Positions 7,674 to 16,083 of a stretch of 44,721 nucleotides of DNA are shown here, in pieces. Location of the stretch: assembly GCA_002320035.1 (NCBI GenBank), contig DCJL01000029.1, forward strand, positions 1 through 44,721, in the 5' to 3' direction. The notes beneath the pieces are model-generated. The model was given only the letters and a program-made list of their open reading frames with translations, was not told the origin of the DNA and ran no database searches. Source of the DNA: Clostridiales bacterium UBA1701. GTDB lineage: Bacteria; Bacillota; Clostridia; Oscillospirales; Oscillospiraceae. Both the position numbers and the translations under genes were made by a program. The first letter of the stretch is position 1, and the number at the start of each line of letters is the position of its first letter.

Positions 7674-8956
7674 ATCATTTTGCCCAGCAGTCCCTCGTCC
7701 TCGACCGCGGTGATTTTCACGTCCAAAACCCGGCCCCGAAGCCCTGTACCGGGGGCTTTTACAAGCAGATAAGTGTCGCTGTGGCCCAAAGAAAAGCCCC
7801 CCTCCTCCGTCTCAAAAAGCACGGGCAGCGTCAGGCCAAGGCTCTGCTCCAGAAAGTCCCCATGCATCTGCCGGGCGATTTTCTGGGCCTGGTGGGCCCG
7901 CTCCGCCTTCACTGCGTTTTCTGTCTGCCCGGGCATTTTATCCGCCGGGGTACCGGGACGGCGGGAATAGGGGAAAATGTGCATATCCGAAAAGGCGCAG
8001 CGGCGGATAAAGGCCAGGGTCTCAGCCTGGTCGGCCTCCGTCTCTCCGGGAAAGCCCGTTATCAGATCGCAGGTTATGGCGCAGCCGGGGAAATATGCCC
8101 GCAGCAGCTCCACGGCCTGATAAAAGCGGGCCGTATCGTATTTGCGGTTCATATTTTTCAGTGTTCGGTCGCAGCCGGACTGGAGAGAGAGGTGGAAATG
8201 GCGGCAGAGCTTCCCCGCGGCCGCCAGGCGGCGGCAGAAGTCCTCGGTTATAACAGTGGGTTCCAGAGAACCCAGCCGTATCCTCATATCCCCCGCCGCG
8301 GCGGCAACGGCCTCTATCACATCCGCAAGGCCCGGCTTTCCCGGCAGGTCGAGGCCGTAGGAGGCCACTTCAATTCCGGTGAGGACGAGCTCCCGGTATC
8401 CCTCGGCGGCAATCCGCTCCGTCTCCCGGGCAGCATCCTCCAGAGGGAGGCTCCGCAGGCGGCCCCTGGTGTAGGGTATAATGCAGTAGCTGCAGAAATT
8501 CACGCAGCCGTCCTGAATCTTGAGCATGGCCCTTGTGCGGCCGGATACCGCTCCGGCCGGAAGTCTTTCAAAGTCCCGGCGCCGGAACGGCTCGTCTATC
8601 TCCCGGCAGTGTTCCCCTGTCTCTGCGGCTTTTTCAACGGCCTCTATAAAGCCCGCCCTGTCCGCAGCACCGAAGATGACCGCCGCGCCGATCTCCTCGG
8701 CCTCCGCGGGGCTGAGCTGGGAATAGCAGCCGCAGACGGCCACCACAGCCCCGGGGTTCTCGTCCCGGAGCCGGCGGATGGTCTGGCGGGATTTGCGGCC
8801 GCTCTCGGCGGTGACGGCGCAGGTGTTGACAATGACCGCGTCGGCCTGCTCTCCGGGGGCGGCGCTCTCATGGCCACGTGCGCGGAGCATGGTTTCCATG
8901 GCCTGCGTCTCATACTGGTTGACCTTGCAGCCAAGAGTGGATATAATGTATTTCAT
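7670..8956 (-). CDS. mtaB: tRNA N6-threonylcarbamoyladenosine (t6A37) methylthiotransferase
   Basis: A 428-residue radical-SAM methylthiotransferase that converts t6A to ms2t6A at position 37 of tRNAs reading ANN codons. Domains in order: an N-terminal UPF0004 domain with cluster cysteines in STLGCKVNQYE (C10), NTCAVT (C46) and VCGCYSQ; a radical-SAM core with CVNFCSYC (C151, C155, C158), PYTRGRLRS and SLEPTVIT; and a C-terminal TRAM-like domain. The LGCKVNQYE opening is typical of MtaB rather than MiaB or RimO. A GGGAG site precedes the ATG by seven bases. It is transcribed divergently from the cysteine desulfurase across 41 bases. Confidence 0.93.
   Translation of the reverse strand: MKYIISTLGCKVNQYETQAMETMLRARGHESAAPGEQADAVIVNTCAVTAESGRKSRQTIRRLRDENPGAVVAVCGCYSQLSPAEAEEIGAAVIFGAADRAGFIEAVEKAAETGEHCREIDEPFRRRDFERLPAGAVSGRTRAMLKIQDGCVNFCSYCIIPYTRGRLRSLPLEDAARETERIAAEGYRELVLTGIEVASYGLDLPGKPGLADVIEAVAAAAGDMRIRLGSLEPTVITEDFCRRLAAAGKLCRHFHLSLQSGCDRTLKNMNRKYDTARFYQAVELLRAYFPGCAITCDLITGFPGETEADQAETLAFIRRCAFSDMHIFPYSRRPGTPADKMPGQTENAVKAERAHQAQKIARQMHGDFLEQSLGLTLPVLFETEEGGFSLGHSDTYLLVKAPGTGLRGRVLDVKITAVEDEGLLGKMI
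8919..8947 (+). promoter_or_regulatory. Promoter of the cysteine desulfurase gene, inside mtaB
   Basis: TTGACC and a perfect TATAAT are spaced by 17 bases. Both boxes lie within the first codons of the divergent mtaB gene. The predicted start is about 45 bases before the desulfurase ATG. Confidence 0.75.
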
Positions 8957-8997
8957 GGTTTTCTCCCAAGCTTTTTATCATTTATGGAGTGCGATCT

Positions 8998-10125
8998 ATG
9001 GAACATTATCTTGATAATTCCGCCACAACGAAAGTCTGCCCCGAGGCGGCCCGGGCCGCCATGCAGGCCATGACGGAGATATACGGCAATCCCAGCTCCA
9101 CCCATACGCTGGGGCGGCAGGCGAAAAAACTACTGGACGCGTCCCGGGCCCAGGTGGCCGCAGCGCTGGGATGCGCCCCTTCGGAACTGGTCTTTACCTC
9201 CTGCGGCTCCGAGAGCGACAACTGGGCCGTCTTCAACGGCGCCGAGGCCATGAAGCGCCGGGGCGGGCATATTATTAGCTCCCTCGTAGAGCACGACGCG
9301 GTGCGCAAAGCGCTGGATGTGCTTGAAAGCCGGGGCTTTGAGGTGACGCGGCTTTCGCCCGACGGCACGGGGGCCATCCCCGTTCAGGCCGTGGCAAACG
9401 CGCTCCGCCCTGATACTATACTCGTTTCCCTCATGCTGGTCAATAACGAAACCGGCGGCGTGACAGACATTTCCGCTATTTCCAAATTAATGAAAAGATC
9501 CGGCTCCCAGGCCTTGCTGCACACGGACGCGGTACAGGCCTTTATGAAGCTGCCCTTTTCTGCCAAAAGCCTTGGCGCGGATATGATAAGCCTCAGCGGG
9601 CATAAAATTCACGCCCCGAAGGGCGTGGGCGCGCTGTACATAAAAAACGGACTTAAGCTCCGGCCCTTCATTATGGGCGGCGGGCAGGAAAGCGGCCGCC
9701 GGGCGGGAACGGAGGCCATGCCCCAGATCGCCGCTTTCGGCGCCGCCTGCCAGGCCGCGGGGAACGTCCTCGAACATGGGGCGCGCATGGCGGCGCTGAA
9801 AGCCCATGCCATCGAGCGGCTGAGCCGGGAAATACCGGAGTTCCGGTACATCCACAGCCCCGCCCCCCATATTCTCAGCCTCTCCCTGCCCGGCTGGCGC
9901 AGCGAGGTGCTGATGAACTTCATGGAGGCACGGGAGATTTACGTGTCAAAAAGCTCCGCCTGCAAAAAAGGCGGGCGGAGCCATGTGCTGGAAGCCATTG
10001 GTCTGGACGCGAAAACCATAGACGGGGCCATCAGAGTGGGCCTGAGCCGCTTTACCGGCAGCGAAGATATCGACGCGCTCTGCCGTGCGCTCAAAGACGC
10101 CCATGATACCCTGGCCCATTCCTGA
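8998..10125 (+). CDS. Cysteine desulfurase, NifS/IscS family
   Basis: A 375-residue class V PLP enzyme that removes sulfur from cysteine and passes it on as an enzyme persulfide. The start MEHYLDNSATTKVCPEA is typical and is preceded by GGAG at the right distance. An in-frame GTG three codons earlier is less well placed. The PLP lysine is K203 in SGHK, and the catalytic Cys is C322 in KSSACKKGG, a short-loop variant of the usual SSGSAC. Clostridial genes of this subgroup are often followed by thiI for 4-thiouridine synthesis. Here a permease gene on the opposite strand follows and no thiI or iscU is near, so the acceptor is unknown. Confidence 0.9.
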   Translation: MEHYLDNSATTKVCPEAARAAMQAMTEIYGNPSSTHTLGRQAKKLLDASRAQVAAALGCAPSELVFTSCGSESDNWAVFNGAEAMKRRGGHIISSLVEHDAVRKALDVLESRGFEVTRLSPDGTGAIPVQAVANALRPDTILVSLMLVNNETGGVTDISAISKLMKRSGSQALLHTDAVQAFMKLPFSAKSLGADMISLSGHKIHAPKGVGALYIKNGLKLRPFIMGGGQESGRRAGTEAMPQIAAFGAACQAAGNVLEHGARMAALKAHAIERLSREIPEFRYIHSPAPHILSLSLPGWRSEVLMNFMEAREIYVSKSSACKKGGRSHVLEAIGLDAKTIDGAIRVGLSRFTGSEDIDALCRALKDAHDTLAHS

Positions 10126-10129
10126 AGCC

Positions 10130-11410
10130 TCAGCTTTCCGCCTCCCCGTCCTCCGGGGGGGCTTTTTTTACAGCCTGCCGGGTAACGGGATCAATATGGT
10201 CAAGCTCTGAATATTCCTCCACACGCCAGGGCAGGTCGTTCTCCTTGAGGCGGCGCTCTATGCGGCTATTTATGGCGGTGTAGATTACCACAAAAACCGG
10301 CACGCCCAGAAGCATCCCCCAGAAGCCGAAAAGCCCCGCCCCCAGGATGATGGAGAACATGACCCAGAAACCGTTTATCCCGATGGAGCTGCCCAGAATC
10401 TTGGGGCCGATGATGTTCCCGTCCACCTGCTGGAGAATGATGATAAAGACAATAAAGATGAGGCATTTGAGGGGCGAGACCATGAGAATGATGATGGCGC
10501 TGGGCACAGCCCCGATAAAAGGCCCGAAAAAGGGGATCACATTGGTAACGCCCACGATCACGCTGACCAGCAGCGCGTAGGGCATCTTCAAAATGGCGCA
10601 GACAATGTAACAGATGAGGCCGATGATGGCCGAGTCAAGCAGCTTTCCGTTTATGAAGCCCATGAAGGTCCTGTCCGTAAAGGCCAAGCCCTCCCGGATC
10701 TTTTCCGCCGTCTCCACGGGGAAAAGGCTGTACAGCATACGCTTGGCGCTGGCGGTAAAGCCCTCCAGATTGCTCAGAATATAGACGGAGACAATAATGC
10801 CGATGACAAGATTATATACCCCCATCAACACATAGTAGACTCCCGTGGTGACATTTGTCACCAGGCTTCCCAGTTCCGGAAGAACCGTGCCCTGGATCCA
10901 GTCCATCAGGTTCGTGTTCACAGTGCCCAGCAGCTGGCTGGCGTACCGCTCTATCTCCGGGTAGTCCTCCAGCATTTTGGTGACCCAGTTTGTGACATTC
11001 GCTATATAGGTGTTGCTGTTTACAACAATGGTCTCCAGGCTGCTGTAAAGCTGGGGCAGGATAAGGTAAACCAGCGCCGCCATCAGAGCCAGCATGATGA
11101 TCTCGGACACCAGCACCGAGAGATTCCTGGCAAAACGCTCCCCATTGCTTTTTTTGCTTTTTTGATAAAGCCTCCTGCCCAGAGGCAGAAACGCGCCCCG
11201 CTCCAGCGCCCTCATAAGAGGGGCCAGCAGATAGCATATAACAAGCCCCCAGATAAAGGGGCTGAGAATCTTTACAAGGGTCTTTACCGCCGTGCCCAGA
11301 GCGGAAATATAGTTCAGGGCCATAAAAAACAAAATTGCGCAGGCAATGACACAAAAGCCCGTTATTCCCCAATATAGGTATTTTTTATCCCACCTGAAAC
11401 GCTTTTTCAT
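10130..11410 (-). CDS. AI-2E family (PerM/YtvI-like) membrane permease
   Basis: A 426-residue multi-pass membrane protein. Hydrophobic segments lie near residues 15-35, 42-65 and 95-115, and there is a cluster over the C-terminal half. The family motif region is VIVGVTNVIPFFGPFIGAV, followed by the glutamine/glycine-rich LQQVDGNIIGPKILG. These are hallmarks of the AI-2 exporter-like superfamily. Characterised relatives include the autoinducer-2 exporter TqsA and sodium/proton antiporters, so the substrate cannot be assigned. The ATG at 11410 has AAGGGGCGG upstream and is preferred to a TTG six codons earlier. It is convergent with the cysteine desulfurase gene, leaving four bases between stops. 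Confidence 0.85.
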   Translation of the reverse strand: MKKRFRWDKKYLYWGITGFCVIACAILFFMALNYISALGTAVKTLVKILSPFIWGLVICYLLAPLMRALERGAFLPLGRRLYQKSKKSNGERFARNLSVLVSEIIMLALMAALVYLILPQLYSSLETIVVNSNTYIANVTNWVTKMLEDYPEIERYASQLLGTVNTNLMDWIQGTVLPELGSLVTNVTTGVYYVLMGVYNLVIGIIVSVYILSNLEGFTASAKRMLYSLFPVETAEKIREGLAFTDRTFMGFINGKLLDSAIIGLICYIVCAILKMPYALLVSVIVGVTNVIPFFGPFIGAVPSAIIILMVSPLKCLIFIVFIIILQQVDGNIIGPKILGSSIGINGFWVMFSIILGAGLFGFWGMLLGVPVFVVIYTAINSRIERRLKENDLPWRVEEYSELDHIDPVTRQAVKKAPPEDGEAES

Positions 11411-11797
11411 ACGCCGCCCCTTCCCCAAGGCCGCACCGGCCTTTTTAACATATCTATTCTACTATCGGCGCCTAAACCCGTCAACAGCAAAAATGTTAAA
11501 TTTTGATTTAGATTTGTCAGCGGCCTTTTTCCCGGGTGTAATTGCATTATGTAAACCAATTTGCGTATATTTTTCCCGATATTCATAACACGCCTGTTGA
11601 AAACTCTGTTGGAAATGTTGACAAGTCCTTGTATTGCCGTAAAAATCCTGTTTCCCGTTAATTGGATATGCATTTGTCCTTTGTCGAAATATGCATAATT
11701 TTGTAAACCTCTCTCCGGCGGGATATGCCAGCATAGGGACCGGGGCGGAGGCATAAGCTTTCCTAAGGACAAATCAGCCCCAAAACAGGAGGACGCC
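11411..11797. other. Intergenic region between permease and dacF-like gene
   Basis: An AT-rich 387-base spacer between divergent genes with no convincing ORF or RNA. The only candidate signal is a perfect TTGACA at 11618-11623 followed after 16 bases by a weak TAAAAA, oriented toward the dacF-like gene. If it is used, the leader would be about 145 bases. Confidence 0.4.
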
Positions 11798-12937
11798 ATG
11801 AAACGCACGCTTTGCTTTATTATGATTTTTTCTTTTCTGCTTATCACAAGTGCCCGGGCGGAGCCGCTGCGGGACGGGGACATAGAGATAAAGGCCCCTT
11901 CCGCCCTGCTGATGGAAAAGAGCACGGGAGAGGTGCTCTATGAGAAAAATGCCGACGAACGGAGGCTCCCGGCCAGCGTCACCAAGGTTATGACCATGCT
12001 GCTCATTGTGGAGGATCTGGAGGCGGGCCGGATAAAGCCGGAAGATACGGTTACCGCCAGCGCCAGAGCCGCCTCTTTCGGCGGAAGCTGCGTCTATCTG
12101 GAGGCCGGGGAAAAAATGAGCGTGCACGAGATGCTCAAATGCATCGCCGTGGTTTCCGCCAACGACTGCGCCGTGGCCATGGCGGAGTTTCTGAGCGGCT
12201 CGGAAAAGCTTTTTGTGGACAGGATGAACCGGAGGGCGGATGAGCTGGGCCTTGAGAACACCCATTTCACCAACTGCACCGGCCTCTTTGACGACGCGGA
12301 GCACTATACCAGCGCCCGCGACCTGGCCATTATGTCCCGGGAGCTTATAAAACACGATTTTATTAAAGACTATACCACGATCTGGATGGACAGCATCCGC
12401 AACGGTGAATTCGGGCTGAGCAACACCAACAGGCTTGTCAAGTGGTATGAGGGCTGCACCGGGCTCAAGACCGGCTTCACCTCCGCGGCCATGTACTGCC
12501 TCGCAGCCACGGCGGAGCGGGATGGCGTGGAGTACATTGCAGCGATCATGGGCGGAGAAAGCATAGACTCCCGCAACGCCGACGCAATGAGCCTTCTGGA
12601 TTATGCCTTTGCCAGCTTCTCCCTCTGCTCTCTGCGCCCGCCGGAGCCTCTGCCCAGGCTGCCCGTGGACACAGGCGCGGCCGCCTCCCTCTCCCTCTGC
12701 TACGGCGGGCAGGAATATGCCCTTGTATCCAAAAACAGCGGCGAGGCCCAATACAGCCTGAGCCTGCCGGAGCGGGTCTCCGCGCCGGTAAAGGCTGGCG
12801 ATGAGCTGGGGTGCCTTAAAGTCAGCATTGGGGAGGAGCTGATTGCCCAGGTGCCGGTGCTGGCGGCGGAGGATGTGCCCCGGCTGGGCTTCTGGGGAAT
12901 TCTGGGAAGGCTTGCCGGAAGCCTGCTGGGGATATAG
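11798..12937 (+). CDS. dacF: D-alanyl-D-alanine carboxypeptidase, DacF-type penicillin-binding protein
   Basis: A 379-residue serine peptidase (S11) that trims the terminal D-Ala from peptidoglycan stem peptides outside the membrane. A signal peptide ends at about SARA (residues 18-21). The three penicillin-binding motifs are intact: SVTK with nucleophile S60, SAN at 120-122 and KTG at 224-226. The remaining ~130 residues form the PBP5-like beta domain. The C-terminus GFWGILGRLAGSLLGI looks like the amphipathic membrane anchor of this family. AGGAGG lies six bases before the ATG. A role in vegetative growth or sporulation cannot be separated from sequence alone, so the symbol is by family type. 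Confidence 0.92.
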   Translation: MKRTLCFIMIFSFLLITSARAEPLRDGDIEIKAPSALLMEKSTGEVLYEKNADERRLPASVTKVMTMLLIVEDLEAGRIKPEDTVTASARAASFGGSCVYLEAGEKMSVHEMLKCIAVVSANDCAVAMAEFLSGSEKLFVDRMNRRADELGLENTHFTNCTGLFDDAEHYTSARDLAIMSRELIKHDFIKDYTTIWMDSIRNGEFGLSNTNRLVKWYEGCTGLKTGFTSAAMYCLAATAERDGVEYIAAIMGGESIDSRNADAMSLLDYAFASFSLCSLRPPEPLPRLPVDTGAAASLSLCYGGQEYALVSKNSGEAQYSLSLPERVSAPVKAGDELGCLKVSIGEELIAQVPVLAAEDVPRLGFWGILGRLAGSLLGI

Positions 12938-12958
12938 GGCAGCGGCCTTTTTCTTCTG

Positions 12959-12986
12959 TTGAAATTACTGGAAAATGGTATATAAT
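12959..12986 (+). promoter_or_regulatory. Promoter of pgi
   Basis: TTGAAA and a perfect TATAAT are spaced by 16 bases, about 35 bases before the pgi ATG. Confidence 0.7.
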
Positions 12987-13021
12987 GTGCCTGTAAGCAT
13001 TTATATTTTACAGGAGGCATT

Positions 13022-14299
13022 ATGGTTAAAGTCGATTTATCCGGCGCTGCCGAGTTTTTCACCAGCGCCGGCCCCGATTACGCTCTGGCGGAAATGGCCC
13101 ACAGAACTCTCAGCCAGAAAAGCGGTCTGGGCGCGGAGTTCACCGGCTGGCTGGAGCTGCCCCAGCGGATTCTCGACGGAGAGCTTGATGAAATAATCAG
13201 CGCCGCCGAAAAGATCCGCTCCCGCTCCAGTGCGCTGGTGGTGGTGGGCATAGGCGGCTCTTATCTGGGAGCCCGAGGCGCCATCGAGCTTCTCAAGCCC
13301 ATCCCCGGCCCCGGCGATCCGCGCATATTCTTTGTGGGCAACGTTCTCTCCGCCGACGCGCTCTGCGACACGCTGGATCTTCTGGGCGACGTGGATTTTG
13401 ACGTGAACATCATCTCCAAATCCGGCACCACGCTGGAGCCTGCGGTTTCCTTCCGCATTTTCCGGGAGCTTCTGGAGAAGAAATACGGCACCAAGGCCGA
13501 CGAGCACATTTTCGCCACCACGGACGCCCACAGGGGCGTGCTGAAATCTCTGGCCGATGAGCATGGCTGGGAGACCTTTGTGGTGCCCGATGATGTGGGC
13601 GGCCGCTTCAGCGTGCTGTCCGCCGTGGGCCTGCTGCCCATGGCCGTGGCCGGGATAGACGTGCGCCGGGTCATAGAAGCTGCCATATCGGAGTTCAAGG
13701 CCCTTGACCTGCGTTCCCCTGAAAACCCCGCCTGGAAATATGCCGCCGCCCGCCAGCATCTCTACGGCAAGGGCTATGAAATAGAAATTCTGGCCTGCTA
13801 CGAGCCCAGCTTCCGCTTTATGGCCGAGTGGTGGAAACAGCTCTACGGCGAGAGCGAGGGCAAGGACGGCAAGGGTATCTTCCCCGCCTCTGTGGAGTTC
13901 ACCGCCGACCTGCACTCCATGGGCCAGTACATCCAGTCCGGCCCCAGAACACTGATGGAGTCCGTCGTCCGCTTTGCCCACAGCCGCCGCACCTATCCCT
14001 TCCCCTTTGAGGCAGACGATACCGACGGGCTCAACTATATCGCCGGACGGGACATCGCCGAGGTCTGCCATGTGGCGGCGGACGCGGTGAAGGAGGCCCA
14101 TATCTCCGGCGGCGTACCAAACATTGTCATTGAGGCTCCCATGAGGAACGAGGAGGGCTTCGCTTCCCTGGTCTGTTTCTTCGAGATGGCCTGCGCCATC
14201 TCCGGGTACATGTCCGGCGTGAATCCCTTCGACCAGCCCGGCGTGGAGGCCTATAAGAAAAACATGTTCCGCATGCTGGGCAAGCCCGGTGCGGTGTGA
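13022..14299 (+). CDS. pgi: Glucose-6-phosphate isomerase
   Basis: A 425-residue enzyme interconverting glucose-6-phosphate and fructose-6-phosphate, of the shorter bacterial type. Visible marks are VVGIGGSYLGARGAIE (sugar-phosphate loop near 65-80), ISKSGTTLEPAVSFR (the classical PGI signature region), DDVGGRFSVLSAVGLLP, and the glutamine-rich active site LHSMGQYIQSG. The C-terminal GVEAYKKNMF carries the conserved lysine. AGGAGG precedes the ATG by four bases. The gene is monocistronic, with its own promoter upstream and a strong terminator at 14325..14353. Confidence 0.96.
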   Translation: MVKVDLSGAAEFFTSAGPDYALAEMAHRTLSQKSGLGAEFTGWLELPQRILDGELDEIISAAEKIRSRSSALVVVGIGGSYLGARGAIELLKPIPGPGDPRIFFVGNVLSADALCDTLDLLGDVDFDVNIISKSGTTLEPAVSFRIFRELLEKKYGTKADEHIFATTDAHRGVLKSLADEHGWETFVVPDDVGGRFSVLSAVGLLPMAVAGIDVRRVIEAAISEFKALDLRSPENPAWKYAAARQHLYGKGYEIEILACYEPSFRFMAEWWKQLYGESEGKDGKGIFPASVEFTADLHSMGQYIQSGPRTLMESVVRFAHSRRTYPFPFEADDTDGLNYIAGRDIAEVCHVAADAVKEAHISGGVPNIVIEAPMRNEEGFASLVCFFEMACAISGYMSGVNPFDQPGVEAYKKNMFRMLGKPGAV

Positions 14300-14324
14300 C
14301 AGGTTCCGAAAAAAATATTTTCTC

Positions 14325-14353
14325 CGCCCTCCGGTTTCCCGGAGGGCGTTTTT
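14325..14353 (+). terminator. Intrinsic terminator of pgi
   Basis: Ten-base perfect arms CGCCCTCCGG and CCGGAGGGCG with a TTTC loop are followed by five T residues. Confidence 0.9.
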
Positions 14354-14450
14354 CTGTTTACCAAGATTTTACTGTCCGGGGATATCGGGTTTTACAGCCG
14401 GGATCTTATAATTCTGCCGTACCTGAGAATCATTTTTTTGGAGGAAAGAC

Positions 14451-16001
14451 ATGAAAAAAATCCTTGCGGCCGTCCTTGCGGCGGTCATGTGCATCGCACT
14501 GTTTGCCGCCTGCGGCACGGCTCCCGCCGCAGCGGAGACCCCTGCCGCGGAAACGCCCGCCCCAGAGACCGCGGCGGCTGAAATCCCCGGCGCTCCCAAA
14601 TATGTGTTTCTGTTCATCGGCGATGGTATGAGTTATCCTCAGATCCAGTCCGCCTCCGACTATCTGGGCGCGCTGACCGATGAGGACTATTTTGCCGCTG
14701 AACCCAGCCTGGACGACAACGGCGGCGCCATTCTGGACGGGCCTGAGTACCTGAACTTTATGAACTTTGAAGCCGCCGGCTCCGCCGTCACCTACGACTC
14801 CAACAGCTTTGCCCCCGACTCCGCCTCCACCGCCACCTCCATCGCCACCGGTCACAAGACCTATTCCGGCACCATCAACATGAGCGAGGACTTCACCACC
14901 GCCTACGAGACCATCACCGAAAAGGTGCACGAGCAGCTTGGCATGAAGGTGGGCATTATCTCCTCCGTCAACATCAACCACGCTACGCCCGCCGCCTTCT
15001 ACGCCCATCAGGCCAGCCGCTCCAGCTACTATGAGATCGGCCTTGAGCTGATCGAGTCCGGCTTTGAGTACTTCGCCGGCGGCGGCCTTCTCAAGCCCAC
15101 CGGTTCCGATAAGGACAAGGAAAGCCTATACGATCTGGCCGCCAAGGCGGGCTACACCCTTGTCCAGACTCAGAGCGAGGCGGAGAAGCTCAGCGAGGGT
15201 CCCGTCATTATCATCGACGAGAACCTGGCTGACTCCAGCGCCATGGCCTACGAGCTTGACCGGGACGAGAGCATGTGGTCCCTGGCAGACTATGTGGAAA
15301 AGGGCATAGAGGTTCTGGATAACGACAAAGGCTTCTTCATGATGTGCGAGGGCGGCAAGATAGACTGGGCCTGCCACGCCAATGATGCCGCTTCCACCGT
15401 GCAGGACACCCTGGCCCTGGCCGACGCCGTGCAGGTGGCCGTGGACTTCGCCTCCCAGCATCCCGATGAGACCCTCATTCTTGTCACCGGCGACCATGAG
15501 ACTGGCGGCCTGACCATCGGCTTTGCCGGCACTGATTACGACACCTACCTGAGCCTCCTTGAGAGCCAGCGCATCTCCTACGCCAAGTTTGACAGTGACT
15601 ATGTCTCCGCATACAAGGAAAACGCCGCCTCCTTTGAGACTGTCCTGGCCGACATTGAAACGCTCTTCGGCCTGAAGGCGCAGGGAGGGGAGGATGACAG
15701 GCTGGTTCTCACCGACTATGAGCTGAGCCGGCTGAAGGCCGCCTACGAAAAGACCATGAACGGAACGGCCGCCAGCCAGTACGAGCAGGAGGAATATGTG
15801 CTCTACGGCAGCTATGAGCCCCTCACCGTCACCATCACCCATATTCTAAACAATAAAGCCGGCGTGTCCTTTACCTCCTACAGCCACACGGGTCTGCCTG
15901 TGGCCGTGCTGGCCCAGGGCGTGAACGCGGAGGTTTTCAACGGCTACTATGACAACACCGCCATCTACGACAAGCTTGCCACCATGCTCCGGGTCGCCTG
16001 A
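14451..16001 (+). CDS. Alkaline phosphatase family lipoprotein
   Basis: A 516-residue secreted phosphomonoesterase. The signal sequence ends with a lipobox (LFAAC, C21), followed by an Ala/Pro/Thr/Glu-rich linker up to about residue 45, so the protein is probably anchored to the outer face of the membrane. Metal and catalytic motifs are in family order: FIGDGMS near 56-61, DSASTAT with predicted nucleophile S124, NHATPAAFYAH, EGGKIDWACHAND, VTGDHETGGL, and SHTGLPVAV near the end. A GGAGG site lies nine bases before the ATG. A TATAAT at 14407 suggests a promoter, but no good -35 box is seen and no Pho-box-like repeat was found, so phosphate control is not evident. Confidence 0.9.
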   Translation: MKKILAAVLAAVMCIALFAACGTAPAAAETPAAETPAPETAAAEIPGAPKYVFLFIGDGMSYPQIQSASDYLGALTDEDYFAAEPSLDDNGGAILDGPEYLNFMNFEAAGSAVTYDSNSFAPDSASTATSIATGHKTYSGTINMSEDFTTAYETITEKVHEQLGMKVGIISSVNINHATPAAFYAHQASRSSYYEIGLELIESGFEYFAGGGLLKPTGSDKDKESLYDLAAKAGYTLVQTQSEAEKLSEGPVIIIDENLADSSAMAYELDRDESMWSLADYVEKGIEVLDNDKGFFMMCEGGKIDWACHANDAASTVQDTLALADAVQVAVDFASQHPDETLILVTGDHETGGLTIGFAGTDYDTYLSLLESQRISYAKFDSDYVSAYKENAASFETVLADIETLFGLKAQGGEDDRLVLTDYELSRLKAAYEKTMNGTAASQYEQEEYVLYGSYEPLTVTITHILNNKAGVSFTSYSHTGLPVAVLAQGVNAEVFNGYYDNTAIYDKLATMLRVA

Positions 16002-16019
16002 GAGGCGCCCTCATCCCCA

Positions 16020-16056
16020 CGGCTTCCCCGGTATTAACCTGCCGGGGAAGCCGTTT
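16020..16056 (+). terminator. Hairpin terminator after the alkaline phosphatase gene
   Basis: Perfect 12-base arms CGGCTTCCCCGG and CCGGGGAAGCCG surround a ten-base loop and are followed by only TTTC. The short T-run suggests it may leak into the YibE/F gene 30 bases downstream. Confidence 0.7.
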
Positions 16057-16083
16057 CATTCAAATTAGAACGAGGTTATATCC

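Noticed and set aside
11774..12751. A 325-codon minus-strand frame opposite the dacF-like gene
   Set aside because: The sense strand has all three penicillin-binding motifs and a signal peptide; the antisense text has no recognisable features.
13037..14101. A 354-codon minus-strand frame opposite pgi
   Set aside because: It is fully covered by the unmistakable pgi gene, has no start signal and no family text.
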